64,000 nt of DNA from Deltaproteobacteria bacterium. Lineage in GTDB: Bacteria > Myxococcota_A > UBA9042. The position numbers and the translations under genes are program-made. Within the stretch, counting starts at the first letter, position 1. Every line of letters begins with the position of its first letter. The DNA is taken from NCBI GenBank assembly GCA_020632665.1, contig JACKFC010000007.1, positions 62,001-126,000 on the forward strand. Direction: 5' to 3'. Positions 36,878 through 45,061 of this stretch are shown piece after piece. The notes under the pieces are model-generated. The model searched no databases and was not told the DNA's origin. It was given only the letters and a program-made list of their open reading frames with translations.

Positions 36878-39250
36878 CTAGAGCCGCCAACCGGCGACGA
36901 CGAGCCGCGGCAGGGAAGCGCGCGCGCCGAAGGGGCGCAGACTCACCGCCGGCATCGCGCCGGTGAGGTTCTGCGCCTGGACGAACGCGCTGCCGAACTT
37001 GCCGAAGCGATACGAGACGGCCGCATCGACCTGCGCGATGGCGTCGGTCCCCGGAGCGAGGCCATCGCCGACGCCGATCTCGAGCTGGCTCGGCGTATCG
37101 TGCATCGGGGCGACGTAGCGAGCCTCGACCGAGACATCCAACGGCCCACGGCGCAACCCCGTCCGCGCGCTGAGCTGCAAAGTCGGAACGTAGGGCACGG
37201 CGTCGCCGGCCGAGACGTTGCCCCACGCGGGATTGCTGGAGTCGAAGGAGGTCTGGAACGTCGCGCGCGCCAGCGTGAGGGCGAACGAGACGGGGACGCG
37301 GATCTTGGCCGGCGCCGCGAGCAACGCACCGGCCGACGCCTCGAGACCGTAGACCTGGGTGCGCCCGCCGTTGAACTGGTCGCCCACCTGCGCCGCTTCG
37401 CAGCCAGTGCTGTTGCTGCAGGTGCCGACGAGGTTGTCGTACAAGCCGGCGAACCCGATCAGCTCGGCGCGCGTTCGCTTGCCCGTCCAGCGGACGCCGG
37501 CATCGAGGTTCCAGGCCTCCTCGGGCCGGACGCCGTCGGGTTGTCCGGGCGCGACCGGCGCGTAGCCCTTGAAGATGCCGCCGAGCAGCACCAGGCCGGG
37601 CGCGAGCTGCCAAGTCACGCCGAGGCCGGGGATGATCCCGGTGCTCCCGCCGGAGCGGGTCGGCGAGCCGGCGAGTTGGTCGGTCGCCTGGGTGAAGACC
37701 TGCTCCAGGCGGACGCCGGCGGTGAGCCGCAGGTCGCCCCAAATCGCCGTATCTTGCAGCCAGGCCGAGAGCGCGAGCGCGTCGGACGCCAGGTTCACCG
37801 TCGGCCGATCCCCCAAGCCGTCGTCGGCCAGCTCGCCGCCCGCGACCACCACGCCGTGCGCGGTCGACTTGCGCAGGGCGTCGTCCCGGTGCAGCCGCGC
37901 GCCGACGTGGAGCTCGTGGCCGAGGCCGAAGGCTTCGCCCTCCCACGAGAGCTCTGAAGAGAGCCCCATCGCGAGGAAGGTGCGGTCGTTGCGGCCCATC
38001 TCGATCGTCTCCGCGGCGGAGAGGCTGTCCTGCTCGCCGCGCAAAACGGCGACGAAGATCGCGTTGCTGCCCGCCGTCGGGTTGCGCAGGACCTCGACCA
38101 GCGAGCGACCGGCGAAGCCGTCGACCTTGTCCCAGACGCGATGCAGCCGGTGCGCGTATGCCGTCGTGTCGAGCCGCAGGGCGCCGCGCTCGAGCCGATG
38201 CCGCAGCCGCGCGCTCTGGTGATTCCAGACCATCTGGTCGCGCTGCGTCGCGAGGTAGCGCGCCGTCGGGTCGGCGGCAAAATCGGCCTGCGTCTGGCCG
38301 AGGTAGGTCTCGTGGCTGTCCTCGTCAGCGTAGCCCAGGCGAAGCGAGACGGTGTGCGAGGTCTCGGCCGAACCGCCCCGCCAGCCGACGGTCAAGCCGA
38401 AGTCGCGACGCAGAAAGCCGGCGTCGGCGCCGGTATCTCCGCCCTTGCCGTCGCGGATGGTCTTCCATCCGTCGCTGCGGACCAGCGCCGCTTCCGCCAG
38501 GACCGCGAAGTTGCCGAAGGTCTCGCCGACGCGCAGCAGGCCGCGGCCGTAGAGCGTATTGCCGCCGGCGATCTCGGCGTCGAGTACGCGTTTGTCGGGA
38601 AGCCCGTGCGAGACGAGGTTCAGCGCGCCGCCAATCGCGTTCGGGCCGTAGCGGATCGCGGCGGGCCCCTTGAGCACCTCGACCTTGGCGATGCGCAGCA
38701 TCAACGGGAAGTAGTAAGCCGCCGGCGCCGCGTACGGGCCGGGCGCGGCCGGCACGCCGTCTTCCATCAACGCGATGCGCGTGCTGCGTTCCGGATTGGC
38801 GCCACGCATGCCGATATTCGGCCGCAACCCCCAGCCCTCTTCGTCGCGCACGGTGGCGCCCGGTACGTCGCGCAGCACGCGCCCGATATCGTCGTGGCGG
38901 TGCCGCTCGAGCTCCTTCTCGCCGACCGTGGCAGCAGAACCGGGCTGCAGCGCGGCGCGGCGTCGGCGCCCGAAGACGGTGACGGCGCCGGTGCGATGCC
39001 GTGCCCCGCGACGACGGACTCGCTGCCCCTTGCGGCGGCCGCGCGCCTTGCTCGATCCCGCCTCGTCGTCGGCTTGGTCGCCGGCCTCGTCCTCGCCGTC
39101 GGCGTCCTCGGCGTCGGCATCGGAGGTCGCCGCCGCGGGGAGGTCCGCCGGCTCGGCGAGCACACCGGCCGGCGCGCCGAACGCGCAGGCCCAGGCGACG
39201 ATCGCCGCCCACTGCCGCCACTGCTTCATCGTCTGCTCTCCTCGCTTCAT
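36878..39250 (-). CDS. TonB-dependent outer-membrane receptor (FecA-like)
   Basis: 790 residues from ATG 39250 (ATGA overlap with the HTTM stop, GGAGG upstream). ATG 39229, with GAGGAG 8 bases upstream, is an equally good start. A signal peptide ends near VLAEPAD, followed by an acidic Asp/Glu stretch and an Arg-rich stretch. The plug domain has VLRDVPGATVRDEEGWG, PNIGMRGANPERSTRIALMEDGVP and VEVLKGPAAIRYGPNAIGGALNL, and a ~580-residue beta barrel follows ending in VVAGWRL. FecA-type receptors import ferric chelates with TonB energy. Its place behind imelysin-like genes and Fur-like sites supports iron uptake. Confidence 0.93.
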   Translation of the reverse strand: MKRGEQTMKQWRQWAAIVAWACAFGAPAGVLAEPADLPAAATSDADAEDADGEDEAGDQADDEAGSSKARGRRKGQRVRRRGARHRTGAVTVFGRRRRAALQPGSAATVGEKELERHRHDDIGRVLRDVPGATVRDEEGWGLRPNIGMRGANPERSTRIALMEDGVPAAPGPYAAPAAYYFPLMLRIAKVEVLKGPAAIRYGPNAIGGALNLVSHGLPDKRVLDAEIAGGNTLYGRGLLRVGETFGNFAVLAEAALVRSDGWKTIRDGKGGDTGADAGFLRRDFGLTVGWRGGSAETSHTVSLRLGYADEDSHETYLGQTQADFAADPTARYLATQRDQMVWNHQSARLRHRLERGALRLDTTAYAHRLHRVWDKVDGFAGRSLVEVLRNPTAGSNAIFVAVLRGEQDSLSAAETIEMGRNDRTFLAMGLSSELSWEGEAFGLGHELHVGARLHRDDALRKSTAHGVVVAGGELADDGLGDRPTVNLASDALALSAWLQDTAIWGDLRLTAGVRLEQVFTQATDQLAGSPTRSGGSTGIIPGLGVTWQLAPGLVLLGGIFKGYAPVAPGQPDGVRPEEAWNLDAGVRWTGKRTRAELIGFAGLYDNLVGTCSNSTGCEAAQVGDQFNGGRTQVYGLEASAGALLAAPAKIRVPVSFALTLARATFQTSFDSSNPAWGNVSAGDAVPYVPTLQLSARTGLRRGPLDVSVEARYVAPMHDTPSQLEIGVGDGLAPGTDAIAQVDAAVSYRFGKFGSAFVQAQNLTGAMPAVSLRPFGARASLPRLVVAGWRL

Positions 39251-40581
39251 CGGGCGCCTCCGGCCATCGCGACGCGGCCGAGGTGGGCGGCGCGGTCGGT
39301 CGGTCCGGGCAGGATCCACGGCTTGCTCGCACACGTGTCCGACACCTGTGCGAGGTCCGTCTCGGGGTCGATCATCCGCCGCGGCGGCCGCCCGTTCAGG
39401 CTCACCCACGCATCGGCGAACACGGCCACCTCACCGTGGCCGGCGGCGCGATGGTCCGCCGCCACCCGCTGCGCCAGTTGCCAGATCAGGTCCGGCTGAC
39501 TCGCCATCTCGCGCTCCTGCTCACCGTCCAACCAGCGGCGCGGCACCTCGACCACCGAGCGGCCATCGGGCAGGCGCACCCGAAAGCTCACGTCGCCATG
39601 CTTCTCGCGCACCATCACCCGCCAGGAAAAGCGCATCCCTTCCTCCGCCCAGAGCACGTTGCCGGGGTAGAGAAAGGCCCGCAGCGGCAGCAGCACCTGG
39701 ATCGCGAGGTAGAGCGCAGCGAGCCCAATCGCCCAACGCGGCAGCCGCGTGGCGGTCGGGACCGGCAAGCGATCCAGCCAGCGGACCACGTGTCCGCCGA
39801 GCCGACGCGGCCAGCTCGGATCGAAGAAGAGGGTCGCGTTGACGGTCATCAGCCACGGGAAGATGCCGATGCGGAAGAGCAGCGCCGTCATGCCGTGGAA
39901 GAGGAGCAGCACCGCGAACGCCGGCAACCTCGTGCGCCGGGCCGAGAGCCACCACACGATCGTCAGGTCGAAGAGCATCCCCGCCCACGACATCGCCACC
40001 GCCGCCTCGCGGTAGGCGAAGAAGCGTCCGAGCAAAGGCCAATCCGTCCTCGCCAAGAGCCAGGTGTTCAGCGGCTGCCCATCGAGCAGCCAATCCGGGC
40101 CCATCTTCGCGACGGCGGCGAAGGTGTAGACCACCGCCACCTGCGCCCGCAGCAACCACAGCGCTCCACGTGGAACGCGCCCATCCGCCGGCAGCGCCGC
40201 ACAGAGCGCGCAGAGCAGGACGACGAGCCAATGGTGGTTGAGGTAGCGGGTCAGGTCGATCGCGTCGGCGTAGGCGGTGCCCAGGGCGAGGAGCGCCGCC
40301 ATCCACCGCGGACGCCAGCTCACGGCCAGCGCGACGCCAGCCGCCGCGAGCAGCAGGTGCAGCAGGTCCATGCCCGGGGCGGGCAGCGGCGCGACGGGGC
40401 CGATCAGCCAATAGTAGAAGCGGTGGACCGGCGTCTCGTAGAAGCGCTCGGTCCAGCCCTCGGTGACGAAGCGGAGGTGGGCGACCGCCAAGATCAGGCC
40501 GAGCCCGAACCGCCACGTCGCCAGCGAGGCGCCGTCGACCGGCTCGGCGGCCCGACGGACGAGCGAGGCCGGCCAGCGCAT
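39247..40581 (-). CDS. HTTM-domain membrane protein (vitamin K gamma-carboxylase-like)
   Basis: 444 residues; its start shares one base with the imelysin-like stop (TGATG). Several hydrophobic helices carry the HTTM pattern: ATWRFGLGLILAVAHLRF, RYLNHHWLVVLLCALCAAL, YTFAAVAKMGPDWLLDGQPL (Lys at the position of the gamma-carboxylase catalytic Lys) and LLFHGMTALLFRIGIFPWLM. A soluble C-terminal part follows. HTTM proteins are found beside imelysin genes in iron-acquisition loci. The last ~30 residues include a translated REP palindrome (AQVSDTCA), so the tail was probably changed by insertion. Confidence 0.87.
   Translation of the reverse strand: MRWPASLVRRAAEPVDGASLATWRFGLGLILAVAHLRFVTEGWTERFYETPVHRFYYWLIGPVAPLPAPGMDLLHLLLAAAGVALAVSWRPRWMAALLALGTAYADAIDLTRYLNHHWLVVLLCALCAALPADGRVPRGALWLLRAQVAVVYTFAAVAKMGPDWLLDGQPLNTWLLARTDWPLLGRFFAYREAAVAMSWAGMLFDLTIVWWLSARRTRLPAFAVLLLFHGMTALLFRIGIFPWLMTVNATLFFDPSWPRRLGGHVVRWLDRLPVPTATRLPRWAIGLAALYLAIQVLLPLRAFLYPGNVLWAEEGMRFSWRVMVREKHGDVSFRVRLPDGRSVVEVPRRWLDGEQEREMASQPDLIWQLAQRVAADHRAAGHGEVAVFADAWVSLNGRPPRRMIDPETDLAQVSDTCASKPWILPGPTDRAAHLGRVAMAGGAR
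39328..39352. repeat. REP-like 25-bp palindrome, copy 9 (coding)
   Basis: Arm CGCACACGTGTC, centre C, arm GACACCTGTGCG. A single copy inside the 3' end of the HTTM gene, read as AQVSDTCA. Confidence 0.83.
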
Positions 40582-41825
40582 CAGTCCGCGTCCGCGGCAG
40601 CGGCGTCGGGTAGATCCAAGCCGAGGGTGGTCAGCAGCTGCGTCTTCATCGTCCGCATCAACTCGACGAGCGCGTCGTACGCCGCCTGCACGGCCTTGCG
40701 CCCAGCGCCGTCGGCAGCCCCCTGCAGGGCCTCGTCCAGCTCACCGGGGATGGCGGTGACCGCCGCGATCGCCGCGTCGACTTGGCTCTCCAGCGTATCG
40801 GCCAACGCGGCCGCGTCGATCGCCCGCAGCCAAGCCGCGACGCCGGGGCCACGACCGCCAGCAGCCAAGGGCCGGCCCTTCACCACGGTCGCGAAGGCCT
40901 CCAGGTTGGCGAGGATCGCGGCCTTGTTGGCCCAAGCCCAGCGCGACTCCAGCGCGAGCAGGCAGGGCTCGCCGAAGATGCCACAGGCGTTGCCGGCGAT
41001 GCCGGCGGGCTGGCCGACCTTCATCGTCTTGGTCTCGGTGTCGAGGTAGAAGAGCGCGTCGGTGAAGTGGTTGATCGCCTCGCGCAACGAGGGGAACGCG
41101 CTGCCGGACTCGCCGGCGTGCTCCAACACCGAGACGTAGTCGCCACCGTCGGCGCGCCAGGCCTGGTCGAGCGCATCGGCGGCCGCGACGAGATCGACCG
41201 CGACCGCGTCGGCCCAAGCCGCACGGCGCTGCCAGCGCTCGGCCTCGCTCCAACCGGCCCAGTCCTTCGGCGCCGCAGGTCCAGGGCATTCGTGCTCGGC
41301 GCTGTCGCGGAAGAGCAGGAATTCGAGCGCGTCGAGCCCCTTTCGGTTGGGCAACGCCGCGGCGGCGTCACAGGCCGCGCTCGGGTCGCATGCGGCTGCG
41401 CCCTGATCGACGGCGCAAGCGCTGACCACCGGCCAGCCGTAGATGCGGTCCCGCATCGCGTGGCTGTCCATCGCGGCCGGTCCGAACTGAAAGACCTCGA
41501 GACGTTGCCAGCGCTGCCACGCCGCCTGCCAGGCCGACTGCGCGGCGTCACGCCCATCGGCCGCCGCGCCGGCCTTGCGCCAGGCCGACACCGCCGCCGC
41601 GAGCGCCGCCGCGTCCTGCCGAAAGCCCGCGACTTCGGGTCGCACGACCTCGGCAGCGAGGTCGAGCAGCATCGCCTTGCGGTCGTAGCGCGCGTCCTCG
41701 AGCCAGCCGTCGCTGCTGCTGCCGCCGCTGCCGGACCGGCCGCATCCCACCCCCATCACAGCGAGGAATGCGGCCAGCCCGACCGAACGGGACCAGCGCG
41801 ATCGCCATCGAGCGGCGTTCGACAT
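40581..41825 (-). CDS. Imelysin-family (M75-like) lipoprotein
   Basis: 414 residues from ATG 41825, sharing one base with the upstream stop. Signal peptide with lipobox (VMGVGC). The helical imelysin fold is recognisable by RIYGWPVVSACAVDQ, NRKGLDALEFLLFRD (the usual GxHAIE motif, with Asp where His is common), SVLEHAGESGSAFPSLREAINH and ALESRWAW. Imelysin/EfeO-type proteins bind iron or heme in the periplasm or at the outer membrane. Loss of the motif His may change ligand binding. It lies between a DUF4856 gene and an HTTM gene, a known grouping. Confidence 0.87.
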   Translation of the reverse strand: MSNAARWRSRWSRSVGLAAFLAVMGVGCGRSGSGGSSSDGWLEDARYDRKAMLLDLAAEVVRPEVAGFRQDAAALAAAVSAWRKAGAAADGRDAAQSAWQAAWQRWQRLEVFQFGPAAMDSHAMRDRIYGWPVVSACAVDQGAAACDPSAACDAAAALPNRKGLDALEFLLFRDSAEHECPGPAAPKDWAGWSEAERWQRRAAWADAVAVDLVAAADALDQAWRADGGDYVSVLEHAGESGSAFPSLREAINHFTDALFYLDTETKTMKVGQPAGIAGNACGIFGEPCLLALESRWAWANKAAILANLEAFATVVKGRPLAAGGRGPGVAAWLRAIDAAALADTLESQVDAAIAAVTAIPGELDEALQGAADGAGRKAVQAAYDALVELMRTMKTQLLTTLGLDLPDAAAADAD

Positions 41826-43291
41826 CACCAACCTCCCTCGCCCGCGTCGTCGCCGGCGAGGGCAGCAGGGAAGGCGTAGGCGTCCATGAGCATCTTCCGC
41901 GCGTCGAGCAGGCCTTGCTTGGCCTTGGCGACCGCGTCGGCCGAAGCGCCCTGCAGCACCGGCGCCATGCCGATGTGGCCGTGCAGGGTCTGCTGCGCCT
42001 TCAGGTCGAGCTTGCTGCGGCGGTTGAACTGCAGCGAGAGCGCGAGGCCCTTCAGCTCCGACCAATGCTTCGCGGCGTCGGCGTGGCTCCAGCCTCCGGC
42101 ACCGAGCTTGGCGACGTCGACCAGCGCCTCGTTGACGTAGTGCACGATCGACGCAGCGAGGCACGCCTCCCAGGCCTGCAGCACGGCGTCGCGATCCTTG
42201 CGCAGCGCGTCGAGCGTCGCGGCGTCGACCTTCCCGAGCGGCGTCTTCGCGATCCGCGCCCGGCCGCGCAAGAAGGCGTCCCACACCGCTCCGGTCAGGT
42301 CGATCTCGGCCTTGCCGGACGCAGCGTGGTCGCGCTTGCCGCAGTAGAGCGCGAGGCCGCGGTTCCACTCCGAGCCGAGGTCGATCGCGCCGTCCCCGTC
42401 GGTGTCGAACGCGCCGGTCTTGCGTGCGGCGTCGCCGGAAGCACCGGCCAGCTCGGCATCGGAGTAGGCGCCGTAGTCACGCGACGCGCCGAAATAGCCG
42501 AAGCCCTCGTCCCAGGCATGCTCGAGCGCGGTGTAGGGCTTGCCCTCGGACTCCGCCTTGCTGTGGTCGGAGAGCAGCCCCTTGCCGTCGGTGTCGTCGT
42601 CCAGATAGTCGTCGGCGGCCTGGCTCCAAGCCATCGCGCCGAGCAGGAACTTGCTCACCAACTCCTCGAGGTGATGGCCGCCGGCGGTGATGTGCACCTC
42701 CGCCAGCGGCTTGCCGTCGGCGCCCGTGCCGATCGTCCCGGCGGATCGGTCGGCGGCGAGCTGATCGAGCTCGGCGAACCAGTTGCGCAGCTGCGCGTCC
42801 GGCGTGGTCGCGCCCTGCCAGCCGATCATCCCGGCGGTGGCCCAATCACGGAACTGGCCGACCGCGTCGTTGCCCGCCACCTTCTCGACCAACTTCTTGC
42901 CCGACGCCGCGCCGAAGGTCGCCTGCTTCGCGGCCGGCGTGAAGGAGAGGCCGTGCGGGACGTCCGCACCGGCGGCGACGTCGTAGTCGTAATAGAAGAG
43001 CAGCAGCGCCTGGACCTCGCCCTTGCTGTACGCCTTGCCGCCGTCGATGGCCGCGGTCAGCCCCTCGATCGACTCGCTCAGGGAGGCGAGCAGCACCGAG
43101 CGCCCGACCTGGCCGCCGTAGTCGACGCTCGACGCGCCGCTCTCGAGCTGGCTGCCGAAGGTGTACGTCGTCGGCACCTGCAGGGCGTCGTCGCCGGAGT
43201 TCCCGTCGTCCGCGCCGCACGCCGCCAGCAGGCTCAAGCCCAGGGTCGCGGTGATTCCACGCCAGTTCTGCATCATCTTCGTTCCGTTCAC
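41825..43291 (-). CDS. DUF4856-family lipoprotein
   Basis: 488 residues from GTG 43291, chosen for AGGAG 6 bases upstream and a signal peptide with lipobox (LSLLAAC). The mature protein starts with the family motif TYTFGSQLESGASSVDYGGQVGR (TYTF and VDYGGQ are diagnostic). It carries ITAGGHHLEELVSKFLLGAMAWSQ and an Asp-rich DTDGDGAIDLG loop that could bind Ca2+. DUF4856 proteins commonly neighbour imelysins and are thought to belong to iron or heme acquisition. First gene of the four-gene operon; the promoter and Fur-like repeats lie 100-150 bp upstream. Confidence 0.85.
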   Translation of the reverse strand: MNGTKMMQNWRGITATLGLSLLAACGADDGNSGDDALQVPTTYTFGSQLESGASSVDYGGQVGRSVLLASLSESIEGLTAAIDGGKAYSKGEVQALLLFYYDYDVAAGADVPHGLSFTPAAKQATFGAASGKKLVEKVAGNDAVGQFRDWATAGMIGWQGATTPDAQLRNWFAELDQLAADRSAGTIGTGADGKPLAEVHITAGGHHLEELVSKFLLGAMAWSQAADDYLDDDTDGKGLLSDHSKAESEGKPYTALEHAWDEGFGYFGASRDYGAYSDAELAGASGDAARKTGAFDTDGDGAIDLGSEWNRGLALYCGKRDHAASGKAEIDLTGAVWDAFLRGRARIAKTPLGKVDAATLDALRKDRDAVLQAWEACLAASIVHYVNEALVDVAKLGAGGWSHADAAKHWSELKGLALSLQFNRRSKLDLKAQQTLHGHIGMAPVLQGASADAVAKAKQGLLDARKMLMDAYAFPAALAGDDAGEGGW

Positions 43292-43358
43292 GAGCCGCTC
43301 CTGGATTCGACGCGATCTCCCCGCCCGGTGGGGGAGCGAAATGTAGGCAGGCGGAGAA

Positions 43359-43373
43359 TGAAAGCAACATTCA
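43359..43373. promoter_or_regulatory. Fur-like 7-1-7 inverted repeat, site 1
   Basis: TGAAAGC-A-ACATTCA, an imperfect 7-1-7 repeat, 68 bp upstream of the DUF4856 start, downstream of the proposed promoter. Confidence 0.45.
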
Positions 43374-43391
43374 CTTTCACCGCCGGTGCAC

Positions 43392-43420
43392 GGTATGCCG
43401 ATACTGAAAGTCAATGTCAA
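43392..43420 (-). promoter_or_regulatory. Candidate sigma-70 promoter of the iron-type operon
   Basis: On the minus strand, TTGACA (43415-43420) and CATACC (43392-43397) are separated by 17 bp. The -35 is perfect; the -10 keeps only the central ATA. It lies in an A+T-richer patch and overlaps the inverted repeat at 43405-43419. Confidence 0.5.
43405..43419. promoter_or_regulatory. Fur-like 7-1-7 inverted repeat, site 2
   Basis: TGAAAGT-C-AATGTCA, imperfect 7-1-7 repeat covering the proposed -35 box. Confidence 0.45.
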
Positions 43421-43426
43421 TACTTT

Positions 43427-43441
43427 TGAAAGCCGCTTTCA
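43427..43441. promoter_or_regulatory. Fur-like 7-1-7 inverted repeat, site 3 (perfect)
   Basis: TGAAAGC-C-GCTTTCA, a perfect 7-1-7 palindrome just upstream of the proposed -35. Repressor binding across sites 2 and 3 would block polymerase. Confidence 0.5.
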
Positions 43442-43493
43442 GCGACGCGTGAGAGCCTCGCGATTCTGCTTGGTTCGATCCGCCAGTGCGGGC

Positions 43494-44057
43494 CTAGCCG
43501 AGGTCGGCGAGGCTGCCGAAGCGCAACGTGCCGTCGAACGGAGCGCCGTCGACGAGCACCTGCAGGGCGTCGCCGGTGCGGATCACCGTCATCGCCGCGC
43601 TCCGCCCCATCGCCTCGGCGACGTCGGAGACCAGCGCTCCCGGCAGCGTGAGCACCTCGATCTCGACGGCGCGGTGGACCCGAGCTTCACGCGCGAGCTC
43701 GCGTCGCAGGGCGTCGCGGCCGTCGTCCGGGCCCTTGTAGACCACGACGACCAGGTTCGGCACCGACTTGGAGCGGATGTGCAGCCGGCGCGCCGTGGGT
43801 GCGCCGACCTCGATCCACTCCGCGACCTGGCCGAGGTCGTCGTGCCGCCACAGCGCCGGCTCTTCGGCGTCGGCGAGGTCCTTGGCGAAGCGCAGGCCCT
43901 CCTGCCAGCGCAAGGCGTAGGCGAGCAGCCGCGCGACGAGCCGTTCGGGCTCTTCCGAGGGGTGCAGCGCCAGACGCAGCTTCTCTTGCAGGTAGACGCC
44001 GCGATCGACGTCTGCAACGTCGAGCTCGATGCGGAAGATCGTCGCCGAGAGCGCCAC
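43494..44057 (-). CDS. YaeQ family protein
   Basis: 187 residues, the usual length. The YaeQ pattern is clear: MALSATIFRIELDVADVDRG, LRLALHPSEEPERLVARLLAYAL, EPALWRHDDLGQVAEWIEVGAP and VVVVYKG. The fold is a variant PD-(D/E)XK nuclease, with the acidic residues of EPxLW and EWIEVG. Its biological role is unsettled; early links to RfaH suppression were not confirmed. It follows the lipoprotein gene by one base and is transcribed away from the iron-type promoter region. Confidence 0.92.
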   Translation of the reverse strand: MALSATIFRIELDVADVDRGVYLQEKLRLALHPSEEPERLVARLLAYALRWQEGLRFAKDLADAEEPALWRHDDLGQVAEWIEVGAPTARRLHIRSKSVPNLVVVVYKGPDDGRDALRRELAREARVHRAVEIEVLTLPGALVSDVAEAMGRSAAMTVIRTGDALQVLVDGAPFDGTLRFGSLADLG

Positions 44058-44058
44058 C

Positions 44059-44940
44059 TCAGCGGCCTGCGCGGGCGTCTTCGGCCGCCTTCAGATCGGG
44101 CAACGCGACGGAGGCATCCAGGGCCACGGCCTGCTTGAAGCTCGGCAGCGTGTCGCGCGCCCGGCCGGCCTCGAGGGCGACCTCACCGCGGAGCCGCCAC
44201 AGCGCTGCGGCCTGCTTCGCCGGCATCGACTTGGTCGACTGTCGGGTCCAAGTGATCAGCTCGTCGTGGGCCTCGGGCCAGCGGCGGGCCTCGCGCAGCG
44301 CGTCGACCAGGCTGGCGGTGTCGCCCATCTCGCGCGCCTCCTTAATCCGGGCGTCGCGGCGGCGCCATTCGAAGGCGGAGAAGCGGATCTTCTCGGTGCC
44401 GACCGCAAGCTCCAGCGGGTACCAGCGCGCGGCCGTGATCAGCCACTCGGAGCGATCGCGCCAGAGGCTGTACTCCTCACGCTGCAGCACCGTCCCAGAT
44501 GGCCGCATAATCCGAAGATCAGCGATCAATTTGGCGCGGTTCTGCTGCACCTGGACGTCGACGAAGGGGATCATCAAGACCGTGCCGGTCTCGCGCGCAC
44601 GGTGCATCTCCTGGATCCAGCGGTCGAGGAGCTGGTCGTAGCCGAAGACGACATCGTGCGGATCGGGCTCGTGGCTGCGGGCGTAGACGATCTCGGCGTT
44701 CGACGCGAACGGACGCAACGCCGGGCCGAGGTGGTGAAAGACCAAGCCAGAGCGACGCGCCGAGAGCACCGCGCGCATGACCTCACGCTCCGCCTTGGCA
44801 TAGCCCTCGCGCGGCGCACGCACCGCCTCGATCGGACCGCACGCGGCAGCGCCGAAGAGCGCGCCTCCCGCCACCGTCGCCAACCGGCCGAGCGCGGCTC
44901 GCCGGCTGCACTCCACTTCCGTCGCTGCTCGCGCTGTCAT
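44059..44940 (-). CDS. Lipoprotein, unknown function
   Basis: 293 residues from ATG 44940, with AGGAG 5 bases upstream. A Tat-like RRAALGRLA stretch precedes the hydrophobic segment and lipobox (GAAAC), so export could be through Tat. The mature part has a mixed domain (FHHLGPALRPFASNAEIVYA, VLMIPFVDVQVQQNRAKL, EWLITAARWYPLEL) and a C-terminal helical repeat region resembling TPRs (AALWRLRGEVALEAGRARD). No family recognised. It lies one base upstream of yaeQ, so the two are probably co-transcribed. Confidence 0.7.
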   Translation of the reverse strand: MTARAATEVECSRRAALGRLATVAGGALFGAAACGPIEAVRAPREGYAKAEREVMRAVLSARRSGLVFHHLGPALRPFASNAEIVYARSHEPDPHDVVFGYDQLLDRWIQEMHRARETGTVLMIPFVDVQVQQNRAKLIADLRIMRPSGTVLQREEYSLWRDRSEWLITAARWYPLELAVGTEKIRFSAFEWRRRDARIKEAREMGDTASLVDALREARRWPEAHDELITWTRQSTKSMPAKQAAALWRLRGEVALEAGRARDTLPSFKQAVALDASVALPDLKAAEDARAGR

Positions 44941-45061
44941 TCCCACTCCTGCTCGAGCCCCGACGAGCGTTCTTCAAGGTTCTTCACGATAGCGCAGATC
45001 GGTGCGGGATGATACATGCGCGGCCATGCGGGAGCCCCGACCGCCCCGCTCCAGGAGCCCC

